Source: Nitrospiraceae bacterium (lineage in GTDB: Bacteria; Nitrospirota; Thermodesulfovibrionia; UBA6902). Taken from it: a stretch of 51,827 nucleotides of DNA. Below, piece by piece: positions 16,527 through 25,478 of the stretch. The translations under genes were made by a program, and so were the position numbers. The DNA lies in contig QZKC01000022.1 of assembly GCA_003599425.1 (NCBI GenBank), positions 1-51,827 on the forward strand. Reading direction: 5' to 3'. Positions within the stretch are counted from its first letter, which is position 1; every line of letters begins with the position of its first letter. The notes beneath the pieces were generated by a model that worked only from the letters and a program-made list of their open reading frames with translations, searched no databases and was not told the origin of the DNA.

Positions 16527-17885
16527 ATGGCAGATGTCTTAAACAGGCTGAAAGGGTGCGTCAGCACAACTGACGGAAAGGTCCAGATCAAGGATGCTAA
16601 CGCCGTCAAAGGACTCATCGATGAACTCATTTATGAGGCTGTTTTTCAACAGGACGAAGAAAAGCGAAAATCGCTCCAGAGGCTGGTCATCGAGATAGCA
16701 AAAAAAATGGGAGCAGTGCCTGCATCCATTCAGGAGCTTTATGAGGAGATGGGGAGGAATTATCCTGGATTCACTGTGCCCGCGATCAACATACGGGGAC
16801 TTACTTATGATACTGCAAGGGTAATATTCAGAAAGGCGATGGAGAAGAATGCCGGGGCATTTATCTTTGAGATAGCCCGTTCAGAGATAGGATATACAAA
16901 ACAGAAACCGCTTGAATACTCTGCGGTCGTGCTGGCAGCCGCGGTCAGGGAAGGTTTTGCCGGGCCGGTCTTCATTCAGGGCGATCATTTCCAGCTTATC
17001 AGAAAGAACTACCTTTCAGGTCCAGACCTTGAAAAGAACTATATCAAAGGCCTGATCAAGGAAGCCATTGACGCTGAATTTTATAACATCGACATTGATT
17101 CATCTACGCTCGTGGATCTTGATAAGCCGACACTGAAAGAACAGCAGAGGCCGAATTTCTCGATCGCTGCGGAGCTGACCGAATATATCAGAAGCCTTGA
17201 GCCGAAGGGGGTCACTGTTTCAGTCGGCGGTGAAATAGGCGAGATAGGCGGCAAAAACAGCACGCCCGATGAACTGAGGGCGTATCTTGACGGCTTTAAG
17301 GAAACATTGAAAAGCGGCAAGGGCGTCAGCAAGCTGAGCGTTCAGACCGGTACGGCTCATGGTGGCGTTGTACTTCCGGACGGAACACTTGCCAAGGTCA
17401 AGATAGATTTTGATACGCTCAGGCAGCTCTCTGATGCGGCAAGGAAAGAGTACGGGCTTTCAGGCGCGGTCCAGCATGGCGCGTCAACCTTGCCTGACGA
17501 GGCCTTTCATACATTCCCCGAAACAGGGACCTCAGAGGTGCACCTTGCAACGGGATTTCAGAACATCATGTATGACAGCCCTGCGCTTCCTGCATCATTC
17601 AGGGATGAGGTCTACGCATATCTGAAGCAGGAGTGCGCAAAGGAGAGAAAAGAAGGCCAGACCGACGAGCAGTTCTTCTACAGCACCCGCAAGAAGGGCT
17701 TTGGTACGCTGAAGAAAAAATGGTGGGATCTCCCGGCCAATGTAAAAGAGCCGATCATGAAAGAGCTGGCTGACAAATTCGATCTCCTCTTCGGGAAGCT
17801 CAGAGTGGTGGATTCAAAACCGCTTGTCGATAAGACTGTAAAACCGGTGGTGGTGGAGAAAGTCTTGCCTGCGGATTTACTTTAA
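16527..17885 (+). CDS. Class II fructose-bisphosphate aldolase family protein (long form)
   Basis: The 452-residue TIM barrel enzyme keeps the class II metal and phosphate motifs: FTVPAINIRG, VFIQGDHFQ (HxD-type zinc ligand region), YNIDIDSSTL, VSVGGEIGEIGG, LSVQTGTAHGGVV and VQHGASTLP. It is about 100 residues longer than E. coli FbaA, with extra N-terminal helices (about residues 1-80) and a C-terminal helical extension (from about 385), as in a subfamily common in Nitrospirota and Deltaproteobacteria-like genomes. It should interconvert fructose-1,6-bisphosphate and triose phosphates; a sedoheptulose or tagatose substrate cannot be excluded. GGGAGGAGG precedes ATG 16527. Confidence 0.85.
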   Translation: MADVLNRLKGCVSTTDGKVQIKDANAVKGLIDELIYEAVFQQDEEKRKSLQRLVIEIAKKMGAVPASIQELYEEMGRNYPGFTVPAINIRGLTYDTARVIFRKAMEKNAGAFIFEIARSEIGYTKQKPLEYSAVVLAAAVREGFAGPVFIQGDHFQLIRKNYLSGPDLEKNYIKGLIKEAIDAEFYNIDIDSSTLVDLDKPTLKEQQRPNFSIAAELTEYIRSLEPKGVTVSVGGEIGEIGGKNSTPDELRAYLDGFKETLKSGKGVSKLSVQTGTAHGGVVLPDGTLAKVKIDFDTLRQLSDAARKEYGLSGAVQHGASTLPDEAFHTFPETGTSEVHLATGFQNIMYDSPALPASFRDEVYAYLKQECAKERKEGQTDEQFFYSTRKKGFGTLKKKWWDLPANVKEPIMKELADKFDLLFGKLRVVDSKPLVDKTVKPVVVEKVLPADLL

Positions 17886-17902
17886 AAAGGGGGGTGATCG
17901 AT

Positions 17903-18085
17903 ATGAAAACCCCTCGCATTCACATACATTTGGATGTGGTAATCGAAGGCAATCCGAAGATTAGCTTTCAGAGTGAAGCGGGAACGAAAAGGCAGAGATT
18001 GTTCCGATTTGTTTTTGTGGAAGCAGGGAAAAAGTTGATAAGCAGACTGTGGGATTTAGTCAATCCTTTTAATACTCGTACCTAA
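17903..18085 (+). CDS. Small protein of unknown function, 60 aa
   Basis: The short frame begins MKTPRIHIHLDVVIEGNPK behind a very strong AAAGGGGGG ribosome site, 17 bases after the aldolase stop and directly before a terminator, so it is very likely translated as the last gene of the aldolase operon. A GTG at 17894 is in frame but lies too close to the site. The product has an alternating hydrophobic N-terminus (possible beta strand), a basic middle and a C-terminus of ISRLWDLVNPF. No family is recognised. Confidence 0.55.
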   Translation: MKTPRIHIHLDVVIEGNPKISFQSEAGTKRQRLFRFVFVEAGKKLISRLWDLVNPFNTRT

Positions 18086-18089
18086 TTGA

Positions 18090-18127
18090 AGCGGGTTCAG
18101 GTGTTAAGCTTGAACCCGCTATTTTGT
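18090..18127 (+). terminator. Rho-independent terminator after the aldolase operon
   Basis: Perfect 10-bp stem AGCGGGTTCA (18090-18099) / TGAACCCGCT (18111-18120), 11-base loop, followed by ATTTTGTT. It separates the plus-strand operon from the convergent ATPase operon ending at 18134. Confidence 0.8.
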
Positions 18128-18133
18128 TGACAA

Positions 18134-20683
18134 TTATATCTTAGTCTTCTTTTTAATGGGTTTAGCTTTTCTATCTTTTGTTCCTGCATTTGATTTCCCC
18201 TCAACCATCTTTATCATATCTTCAACAATAATGCGCTCCTCATGTCGTAGCCTGTCAATGATTTCAGGGTCTCTGGTTTCGAGGTATTTGATGAAATTCG
18301 AAAAAGGAGACAATGCCTTTAATAATTCTGATTGCTTACTTTTCTCTATCTCAGTAATGCCCATTTTTAGCACATCCAATTTTTTCTCTTGAATTATGTT
18401 CCTGAATGCTGATATGAATGTGTTTATTCCTTCTTCAATATTTTTTAAATTTTTAAAATAAATTAGTGCTTCTTTCATATTTTTTACTGATGAGTCGATA
18501 TTTCCTTTAGTTCCTTCTTCCACAAAAACAGTTAATAACGTATCAATAAGCTTGTTTAAGACTCTATTAACCTCAGGGTTTATTTCTAATGCTTTTTTGT
18601 AGACATTTATTGCTTGATAATATTGCTTCAGTTTTGAATACATAATCCCAATGTTGTATAAGGCCTCGTATCTGTCAGGTTTAAGTGCAGTAGCTTTTTT
18701 GTAGACATCTTCTGCTTCAGCATACCGATTCAGTTCTGAATATGTATTCCCCAGATTATTTAAAGTCTTATAAGAATCGGGTTGGAATACAATGGCTTTT
18801 TTGTAGGCATCTTCTGCTTCGTCATACCGCTTTAATTCTGCGTATATCGTTCCAAGGTTATATAATGCGTTGAATAAATCAGGTTTAATTAGAATAGTTT
18901 TTTTATAGACATCTATTGCTTTATCATATCGCTTAAGCTTTGAATATAGAGATCCTAAATTATTTAAAGCTTCATATCTGTCAGGTGTAATTAAAATGGC
19001 TTTTTTATAAATATCAATCGCTTCATCATATCGATTTAGTTTTGAATATATAATCCCCAAATTGTTTAACGCCTCATATAGATTAGGATTAATTTCTAAA
19101 GTTTTTTTATAAGCATCTATTGCTTTGTTATTCAGTGATAGGTTTGCATATGTATCGCCGAGACTGTACCAAAGCATATACTTATTAGGCTCAATCTCTA
19201 TTGCTTTTTTGTAAGCTTGAACTGCTTTATCATAAAGTTTTTGTTTATTAAAGATGCACCCTTGTTGATATAGTTTGTCAACATTGGTTGGTTTGCTTTT
19301 TAATTCTTCTTTGATTATTTTTAATGCAATATCATAGTCTTTGCGTTGACATGCTACGAATATTTCATCACCTCCCTTAAATTCTGAGATTGCTTCTTTT
19401 AAATACCATAACTTATTCATGTCATGTTGAATTCCTTCATAGTTGTATTGTAATTTATAACGAAGTGCATCAAGTGTTTTATCAATAAATCCTAATAATT
19501 CTTCTTTTGTAAACCATAACTCCAAAAACTTCACAATAAACCCAAGCCTTTTCCTTCCTGCTTCCACTCTCATTTGTCTCCATAGGCTGAAGAGTCTTTC
19601 ATTGAAGTCATAAAAAACTTTTTTTGCATGTTTTTTTGAAATCCTGATGTAGCCGGCTCTTTCAAGTCTTTTAATTTGAGACAGAACGACATTGACAGGC
19701 ATATAACAGCGGCCGGCTATCTCAGTCGGGGTTAGCAGTCCTTCTGCCCGTGCCATTACATCAATTATTTCTTTTTGCTGTTCTGAGAGGTCCTTCATCC
19801 TTTCTCTGAAATAAGGAGAAAGCTCATCAAGGAGTTTAAGAAAAGTATTTTCTACTGAAGTTATATCGCCTTCGACAATTATGTGGTACAGGCTGAGTAT
19901 GAGCCGGGGATTACCGCCTGCAAGTTCATGGATTGCCCTGAGCTTTGCTTCTTCTTTTTTCAACTTATCTATAAGGTCATCTCTTTCCTCAAGTTTTGCA
20001 TAGCGATGCAGAAGTGAAATAGTATCTTCAAATGACAAATCCTTGAGCCAGATAATTTCAAAAAAATTATAAAGAGGTCTACCATGATTAATTATCGAGT
20101 CAAAGAGTGTTGGAGCAGCGCCGATAAGTAAAATGCTGTCACTCGTCATCAGCACCTCACGTAATGTGGACTGGTCTTCGTCAGTAAAGCGCTCGATTAT
20201 ATCATTCAGGTTATCAGCAAGGAGCAGGAGAATTTTTCCACTCTTTTTCCTGAATGTTTTTATATAATCAATGGCCAGTTCTTTCTCTTTAACATTTAAA
20301 GTCGCCGCTTTCATTAGGTCTTGCGGAATAGGCGGAATATCCTCTATCCCTGATTCGCTGAGATATTGCAGTATCAGTTTAAAACACTTGGTTATATTCC
20401 CTGGATATTCTTCTTCAGAAAATATAACCGGAGTGAACTTGTTTTTGAAAACGTTCAGCTCTTTCGTTTTTATTTCTCCCCTGACGGAATGGTAGAGAAT
20501 TCGTAGCAAATGACTTTTGCCAATCCCTTTTGGGCCGATAAGTATTGCATGAGAAAAACTCTTACCTGAAGAAGCGCTCTTTAATATCCGTTTCAGATTA
20601 TCAAGCTCCGCATCCCTTCCGATAAGGGTATCCTCAAGGGTTTTCGGGTCGAGTAATGCTGGCGTGTATTTATAAAATCTCAT
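18134..20683 (-). CDS. STAND-like ATPase: P-loop domain, winged helix, seven TPRs
   Basis: The 849-residue protein has an N-terminal AAA/ORC-type ATPase (Walker A LIGPKGIGKSHLL near residue 43; Walker B-like ILLLLADNLND near 150-160), a winged helix (about residues 305-375: EIIDVMARAEGLLTPTEIAGR, IKRLERAGYIRIS), a linker, and about seven tandem TPRs (about 470-715) of the type ALNNLGIIYSKLNRYDEAID, with a basic tail KPIKKKTKI. NTPase-winged helix-TPR is the layout of STAND signalling NTPases, which sense through the repeats; a DNA-loading or defence role is possible. The start at 20683 was chosen because GGAGG lies 7 bases upstream; the frame is open further up. It overlaps the upstream gene's stop region, so the two are coupled. 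The DNA is visibly AT-richer than its neighbours. Confidence 0.8.
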   Translation of the reverse strand: MRFYKYTPALLDPKTLEDTLIGRDAELDNLKRILKSASSGKSFSHAILIGPKGIGKSHLLRILYHSVRGEIKTKELNVFKNKFTPVIFSEEEYPGNITKCFKLILQYLSESGIEDIPPIPQDLMKAATLNVKEKELAIDYIKTFRKKSGKILLLLADNLNDIIERFTDEDQSTLREVLMTSDSILLIGAAPTLFDSIINHGRPLYNFFEIIWLKDLSFEDTISLLHRYAKLEERDDLIDKLKKEEAKLRAIHELAGGNPRLILSLYHIIVEGDITSVENTFLKLLDELSPYFRERMKDLSEQQKEIIDVMARAEGLLTPTEIAGRCYMPVNVVLSQIKRLERAGYIRISKKHAKKVFYDFNERLFSLWRQMRVEAGRKRLGFIVKFLELWFTKEELLGFIDKTLDALRYKLQYNYEGIQHDMNKLWYLKEAISEFKGGDEIFVACQRKDYDIALKIIKEELKSKPTNVDKLYQQGCIFNKQKLYDKAVQAYKKAIEIEPNKYMLWYSLGDTYANLSLNNKAIDAYKKTLEINPNLYEALNNLGIIYSKLNRYDEAIDIYKKAILITPDRYEALNNLGSLYSKLKRYDKAIDVYKKTILIKPDLFNALYNLGTIYAELKRYDEAEDAYKKAIVFQPDSYKTLNNLGNTYSELNRYAEAEDVYKKATALKPDRYEALYNIGIMYSKLKQYYQAINVYKKALEINPEVNRVLNKLIDTLLTVFVEEGTKGNIDSSVKNMKEALIYFKNLKNIEEGINTFISAFRNIIQEKKLDVLKMGITEIEKSKQSELLKALSPFSNFIKYLETRDPEIIDRLRHEERIIVEDMIKMVEGKSNAGTKDRKAKPIKKKTKI

Positions 20684-20685
20684 GG

Positions 20686-21894
20686 TCATTCCTCCACTAA
20701 GTCGTAATACCTCAGCCACCACTCACGGAGGACATTGGTTGTGAAGCTGTAGGTTTTTGTATTAACGGAATATGAAACATAGAAGTCATTTTCAATATCG
20801 GTCATTAGGTGACTGAAGATTTCGTCGGTCAGTTTACCTTTGCAAGTTTGCCGAAACAACTTAAACAGATGGTTCTTATCAACCTTCCCTTTTCTCGCCA
20901 CTTCAAGAATCAGACGCTTGGCAACATGCTCACAGTGTTCATCATAATAGTCTTTCAATCTTGTAAAGTAATGCTCGAAATAGGTTCTGCTTGCCGGGCC
21001 TAAAACTTTCTCAAAATATGCCCTTTCAATAATTTCCTTATTAAGCGTTCGTTGTTTGAGCCTCATTTCATTTAGACTCTCATAGACGAGTATTTGCAGG
21101 AAATAAGGCACCGGAGCGCCGACTATATCGAGTATCTTTTCGATTATTGCAGGCTGTATCCGGGCAAGTTGTCCTTCATTTTTTAGAAGCGCTTTGACAT
21201 AGGCTGTTCCGTCTTCGATTGAAAAGGCACCCACACTGAGAATGTGGAAATCGTTTATCGTTTTTGTGCCTGCTTTAATCCTTTCCAATATATGTTCAAT
21301 GCCTATAGAACCGCCGACTATCCAACGAATCTTTTCCATGTCAGGCATTTGTCTAACGCTTCTGAACCAATGCAGAAAATCAAATGCCGTTTGCGGATTG
21401 TGCTTCTTTTCAATGTTCTGAACAAGCATTGGGAGCTCATCGAGAATAAAGATAATCCTGCGGTCGAATTCTCTCAGAGTTGAAATCAACTCCAGTCCTT
21501 TCTCTTGCCAGTTATCTTTTATACCGTCCCTTATCTTGATCCTCACCTCGGCTACATCTACCTCCTCGACAAGCTTAAAAATATTTTTCCCCCATTTGAC
21601 GGTGCTTTTTAAAAACTTTTTGAAGCGAGAGTCTACCAACGCGTTTGCCATAATCCCGGTTATAAAATCTTCCGGAGACTTCATGCCTTCCGTATCATGA
21701 AAGAAAACGGTGCAATCAGGCTGAGGATTTTCATATAGATGATACATTATGCTTGATTTACCGAATCTTCTCGGCGCCTTCAGAAGTACGGAACTTTTCT
21801 CAAGCGCCCTCCATATGGATTTTATTTCTTCATGCCTGTCCCAAAGGTCTTTCCCTTTTGCTATATTCCCAATAACAAAGCCCGGCCCTTCCAT
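20686..21894 (-). CDS. Archaeal-type P-loop ATPase (PF01637-like)
   Basis: The 402-residue protein has Walker A LLKAPRRFGKSSIM (residues about 37-50), Walker B RIIFILDELPML (about 165-176), a sensor strand WIVGGSIGIEHIL, and a C-terminal winged-helix-like part (about 310-400) ending SFTTNVLREWWLRYYDLVEE. The APRRFGKSS form is typical of the archaeal ATPase family, AAA-type proteins tied to mobile DNA, defence or signalling. ATG 21894 has GAGGAGG upstream. It is first in a two-gene operon; its TGA stop lies 2 bases before the next ATG. It is transcribed from the promoter with embedded palindromes at 21925-21964. Exact function unknown. Confidence 0.8.
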   Translation of the reverse strand: MEGPGFVIGNIAKGKDLWDRHEEIKSIWRALEKSSVLLKAPRRFGKSSIMYHLYENPQPDCTVFFHDTEGMKSPEDFITGIMANALVDSRFKKFLKSTVKWGKNIFKLVEEVDVAEVRIKIRDGIKDNWQEKGLELISTLREFDRRIIFILDELPMLVQNIEKKHNPQTAFDFLHWFRSVRQMPDMEKIRWIVGGSIGIEHILERIKAGTKTINDFHILSVGAFSIEDGTAYVKALLKNEGQLARIQPAIIEKILDIVGAPVPYFLQILVYESLNEMRLKQRTLNKEIIERAYFEKVLGPASRTYFEHYFTRLKDYYDEHCEHVAKRLILEVARKGKVDKNHLFKLFRQTCKGKLTDEIFSHLMTDIENDFYVSYSVNTKTYSFTTNVLREWWLRYYDLVEE

Positions 21895-21924
21895 TGTTAT
21901 GTCCTCCTCTTACTTGTTTGATGT

Positions 21925-21956
21925 ACGACAGATTTGTTATACAACAGAACTGTTGT
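21925..21956. promoter_or_regulatory. Two abutting 16-bp palindromic operator sites
   Basis: The site at 21941-21956 is the near-perfect palindrome ACAACAGAACTGTTGT (7-bp arms, 2-bp centre). The directly adjoining 21925-21940, ACGACAGATTTGTTAT, matches it at 12 of 16 positions with the same half-site spacing. The first fills the promoter spacer, the second covers the region just past the -10 box. Confidence 0.7.
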
Positions 21957-21964
21957 AATGTCAA
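21936..21964 (-). promoter_or_regulatory. Strong promoter of the ATPase-TPR operon
   Basis: On the minus strand TTGACA (21959-21964) and TATAAC (21936-21941) are spaced by exactly 17 bases, near-consensus for sigma-70. The spacer is occupied by the palindrome at 21941-21956, so a bound repressor would block RNA polymerase. Confidence 0.75.
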
Positions 21965-22042
21965 GGGGGATGGGGCACATTGATTGTAACTGCTTAACGC
22001 TTACACGCGGTAAGTAACACAGAATTTTGGTGCTATTTATCC

Positions 22043-23512
22043 TTACTTGCGAGCTTCCTGTCTTATGAACGTTTCCAGTTCCCGAACAATTGCGTCAGGT
22101 TCTGCAGCGACTTTTTGCGGGCGGATCTTTTCAAGATCGATCCCCACCAGCTTCTTCAGGGAAGCGCACTGCTGAATTGGAATATCCGGATAGGTTTTCT
22201 GAAAATCAGGGAATTTGGATGGAGACGCAGTCTCAAGAACTGCGATCACTGATCTGTCACCGCTGAAATACTGCCGGTATCTGAATGAAGCGGCCACCCC
22301 GATCACTCCGTGTGGTTCAAGTACGATATTATTCCTTCGCCAGAACCTTACGATGTGAGCCTCAATGTCCTCATTCGTTATGATGTCCTCACTGAAGACG
22401 TCCTGCCGCAGCCGCTCAGCGACAGAGGGAGTAATGCTTCTTGTCCCTGAAAGGATATCGGGTATATTTTCCGGTGTTTCTCCGTACAGGAAGAGAATGC
22501 GTTCAAGATTGGAGGGTATGGAGATATCCATGGAATTTGCAAGGGTGTTCTTGTTGCTGAGACTGCCGGAGGATGTTCCCTTGCCGACAATATTGGCGAA
22601 AATATTGTTCGCGTTAGTCCCGGCTATGAACATTTTGACAGGAAGTCCCATCCTCTTTGCTATTAAACCTGCAGTGAGGTTGCCCAGATTCCCTGACGGC
22701 ACAGAAAATATGATGGCCTGATCAGGGTACTTCCTGTTCAGTTCTGCCCAGATATAGAAATAATAAACGCTTTGGGGCAGAAGCCTCCACACAGAGATCG
22801 AATTGGCTGAGGTGAGGTTGAACCGCTCACGCACACTGTCATTGCTGAGCAGACTTTTGGCAAGGCGCTGGCAGTCATCGAAATTCCCGGCAACAGGGAT
22901 CGCACGGACGTTATCTTTTATGGATAGCATTTGCTTTTCCTGAACTTCAGAGACCCTGTCAGCCGGATAGAGGACGAGGACGCTAGTATGGGGCAGTCCG
23001 TAAAAGGCTGTCTGGATCGCGGTGCCGGTATCTCCTGAGGTGGCAACGATAATGGTGGCATGTCTCTTATTGAGTGAGAGGTAGTGGCTCATAAGCCGTG
23101 CCAGGAACCTGGCAGCAAAGTCTTTAAAGCTGCATGAAGGCCCTCTGTCAAGGCGGGCGATGACAAGGCTGTTGTCATCTATGGCATATTCCAGGGGTAT
23201 ATGTGTTTCACTGTAGGCGCCTTCACATATTTCAGCAAGGATATTATCAGGGAGCTCGTTCTGAGGAAGAAAATTCCTCATAATCAGCCATGCTATTTCC
23301 GGATATGTAAGGTTCGCTAAATTGCTGAGGGCCTCATCAGTAAAGCGGGGAAGTGTTGCAGGCATGAAAAGCCCATAGTCAGGAGAGAGGCCTCTTTCAA
23401 GCACTACATTCCAGTGATAACGGTTTTTGCCATCACGGTCCCGGGTGGAGACGAAAAGAGATTCACCTGCAGAATCGTCGGGCAGTAATTTGCGTATTTT
23501 GTGAATATCCAT
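22043..23512 (-). CDS. thrC: Threonine synthase
   Basis: The 489-residue PLP enzyme converts O-phosphohomoserine to threonine. The sequence shows the E. coli/fungal-type family: NVVLERGLSPDYGLFMPA at the N-terminus, RGPSCSFKDFAARFL with the PLP-binding Lys, IIVATSGDTGTAIQTAF, FSVPSGNLGNLTAGLIAKRMG for phosphate binding, and VLETASPSKFPDF near the C-terminus. Length is normal for this subfamily. A GAGGAG site lies about 9 bases before ATG 23512. Further upstream TTGACC (23599-23604) and TACATT (23575-23580), 18 bases apart, may form a weak promoter. No other threonine genes are adjacent. Confidence 0.95.
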   Translation of the reverse strand: MDIHKIRKLLPDDSAGESLFVSTRDRDGKNRYHWNVVLERGLSPDYGLFMPATLPRFTDEALSNLANLTYPEIAWLIMRNFLPQNELPDNILAEICEGAYSETHIPLEYAIDDNSLVIARLDRGPSCSFKDFAARFLARLMSHYLSLNKRHATIIVATSGDTGTAIQTAFYGLPHTSVLVLYPADRVSEVQEKQMLSIKDNVRAIPVAGNFDDCQRLAKSLLSNDSVRERFNLTSANSISVWRLLPQSVYYFYIWAELNRKYPDQAIIFSVPSGNLGNLTAGLIAKRMGLPVKMFIAGTNANNIFANIVGKGTSSGSLSNKNTLANSMDISIPSNLERILFLYGETPENIPDILSGTRSITPSVAERLRQDVFSEDIITNEDIEAHIVRFWRRNNIVLEPHGVIGVAASFRYRQYFSGDRSVIAVLETASPSKFPDFQKTYPDIPIQQCASLKKLVGIDLEKIRPQKVAAEPDAIVRELETFIRQEARK

Positions 23513-23624
23513 CTAAGTAAACTCCTCTGTAAAACACGGGAAATGTATCCGCTGCGGTTTTACTGGTTTCATATAATGTATTAAAAGGATAGCTGAAAGG
23601 TCAATATTATCTTTTATAACCCTC

Positions 23625-24989
23625 TCACGGGTTTGCTTTTTTCCAGCGTCCTTTCCTGAAACGAATGGTCATGGCGAGGCCCTGAATGCACATTGAAATG
23701 ATCATCGCAAGCCAGACCCCTGCAGCCCCGTAACCTGCTTCCACTGCCAGGACATAGGCAAGAGGCATGCGGATGATCCAGAGGGTGCTGACAATAACCA
23801 GCATGGCCCCTTTTGTATCACCTGCGCCCATTAGGCACCCGCCTAAAATGACACTGATCGCCATGAACGGCTCGGACAGCATTGTGATCCGGAGATATCG
23901 GACAGTCTCTGCAAGCACATGCTGGTCTTTCGCTATGGGAGAGGAAAGGCCCTCTGCCCATATGAAGACAGGAAGGGCCAGGAGGCTGACAAAGGCGACC
24001 CCTGATAATGAGATCTTCCAGCCTATCTTTTCAGCCCGCTGGGGTGCTCCGGCTCCAAGGTTTTGGCCTGCAAGCACAGATGCTGCCATATGGAGAGCGA
24101 ATACCGGAAGATAAAGTATTGCTTCTATCCTAAGGCCGTTTGTCAGAGCTGCCATGGCAGTAATGCTGCTATCCTGAAGCCGGCTTAAAATATTATAGAG
24201 GACGAGGGTGCCGGCATTCCATGAGACCTGTATGAGCGCTGCCGGCCAGCTCAAAAGGAATATCCTCCTGATGAGACCGTAAGACACACGCCAGGCGCCT
24301 GAAAAGATATTCTTCCACATGCTCCGCCTGAACTGTGCAATACATATGGCCATGCCTGATGACATGGCTATCGCGGTCGCAAGGGCGATCCCCCTGTATC
24401 CGAGGCCCTGGAACAAAAAGAGTCCGAATACCAGAATGAAATTCAGCGCAATGTTTATCAGGCTTATGAAAAACATCACCTGCAGCGACAGCTTGACCTC
24501 ACCGCCGGCGCGGAAAATGGCATTGGAGATTATCACTATGTAATTCGGCGCAAGCGCAAGGACAAATATGACAAAGAAGTCCAGTGCGATCTGCTTTGTG
24601 CTTCCTGAGAAACCGGCAAAGGCAATGATCTGGTCTTTCAGGAAAAGGCAGGCAACAGTGAGAAGAGCTGCGCATACAACACCGAACAAAAGGGACTGCC
24701 GCGCTGTGAACAGCGCCTCTTCATGATTTCCTGCGCCTACAGCTCTTGATACCAAAGCGACCGTGCCGATGCTGATGGCATTCCCTGCGACTATGATGAA
24801 GAAGTAAAGCGTGCCGACAAAACCAACCACGGCCTGTATTTCCGGGCCAAGATACCCCGCGACATACACATCGGTAAGCCCGACGAGAGAGTTGAAAAAC
24901 ATAACAAGGATCATGGGCCATGACATGCTCCAGATGTTTTCCCACATGCTTCCTGATGTAAGATCGAGTGCAGTGTTTTGTTCTTTCAT
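23625..24989 (-). CDS. MATE-family multidrug/metabolite exporter
   Basis: The 454-residue protein has about twelve hydrophobic segments and the MATE signatures: SMSWPMILVMFFNSLVGLTDVYVAGYLGPE in TM1, AISIGTVALVSRAVGAGNHEEA in TM2-3, the second-half repeat SWPAALIQVSWNAGTLVLYNI, and NLGAGAPQRAEK. MATE proteins extrude cationic drugs or metabolites by Na+ or H+ antiport in the inner membrane. Start MKEQNTALDLTSGSMWENIWSM is the usual amphipathic entry helix; the Shine-Dalgarno is weak. The substrate cannot be deduced. It ends with a short AACCC/GGGTT hairpin spanning its stop codon. Confidence 0.9.
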   Translation of the reverse strand: MKEQNTALDLTSGSMWENIWSMSWPMILVMFFNSLVGLTDVYVAGYLGPEIQAVVGFVGTLYFFIIVAGNAISIGTVALVSRAVGAGNHEEALFTARQSLLFGVVCAALLTVACLFLKDQIIAFAGFSGSTKQIALDFFVIFVLALAPNYIVIISNAIFRAGGEVKLSLQVMFFISLINIALNFILVFGLFLFQGLGYRGIALATAIAMSSGMAICIAQFRRSMWKNIFSGAWRVSYGLIRRIFLLSWPAALIQVSWNAGTLVLYNILSRLQDSSITAMAALTNGLRIEAILYLPVFALHMAASVLAGQNLGAGAPQRAEKIGWKISLSGVAFVSLLALPVFIWAEGLSSPIAKDQHVLAETVRYLRITMLSEPFMAISVILGGCLMGAGDTKGAMLVIVSTLWIIRMPLAYVLAVEAGYGAAGVWLAMIISMCIQGLAMTIRFRKGRWKKANP

Positions 24990-25045
24990 ATGATCACGCT
25001 TCAGACATTATATATCAAAGGATAACTATTCAACTGAATAGGCGA

Positions 25046-25129
25046 TGAGCTGTCAGCTATCAGCGGTCAGCTCAAAAAATGTTATTTCCCGTTCTTTCTG
25101 ATAGCTGAAAGCTGATTGCTGACCGCTAT
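25046..25129. repeat. AGC-type palindromic dispersed repeat, copy 2
   Basis: The left arm AGCTGTCAGCTATCAGCGGT and the right arm AGCTGAAAGCTGATTGCTGA are imperfect inverted copies, able to form a long hairpin between the divergent MATE and HNH genes. Same family as 4279-4352. Confidence 0.75.
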
Positions 25130-25171
25130 ATTGCCCTTTATCCATGTTTTTACTATGATAGTTTACAAATC

Positions 25172-25468
25172 ATGGACTATTTCATCACCTCAGTCAGCGA
25201 GCAGGAAATACGAAGAGAAAAGCAGAAGGCACGCGACCTCAGAAAAACACAGTGGTGGAAGCGTAAGTGCGATGAGGGCAGATGTTATTACTGCGGCAGG
25301 GCGGTGCAGCCCCGCGAGCTGACCATGGACCATATTGTGCCGATCATTCGGGGAGGAAGATCGGCAAAGAACAACATTGTTCCTGCCTGCAAGGACTGCA
25401 ATAACAAAAAGAAGCATGCGCTTCCAATGGAATGGGATGAGTACCTGAAAGGGTTGAAACGGGATTAA
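25172..25468 (+). CDS. HNH endonuclease family protein
   Basis: This 98-residue protein carries a compact HNH nuclease module: zinc ligand pair CYYC (GRCYYCGRAVQP), the catalytic DHIVPIIRGG, NNIVPACKDCNNKK with the second CxxC, and a basic N-terminal helix (REKQKARDLRKTQWWKRK). It is likely a stand-alone DNA-cutting or DNA-repair nuclease of the HNH/McrA-like group; such genes also occur in mobile elements. No phage or restriction genes are adjacent, but dispersed repeats flank it on both sides. No clear ribosome binding site precedes ATG 25172. Confidence 0.85.
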   Translation: MDYFITSVSEQEIRREKQKARDLRKTQWWKRKCDEGRCYYCGRAVQPRELTMDHIVPIIRGGRSAKNNIVPACKDCNNKKKHALPMEWDEYLKGLKRD

Positions 25469-25478
25469 TCAAGATTAT

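Noticed and set aside
18580-19290. Regular repeat of about 102 bases, CRISPR-like at first sight
   Set aside because: Units are in frame and encode 34-residue TPRs; there are no constant repeats with unique spacers. No CRISPR array or cas gene was seen anywhere in the window.
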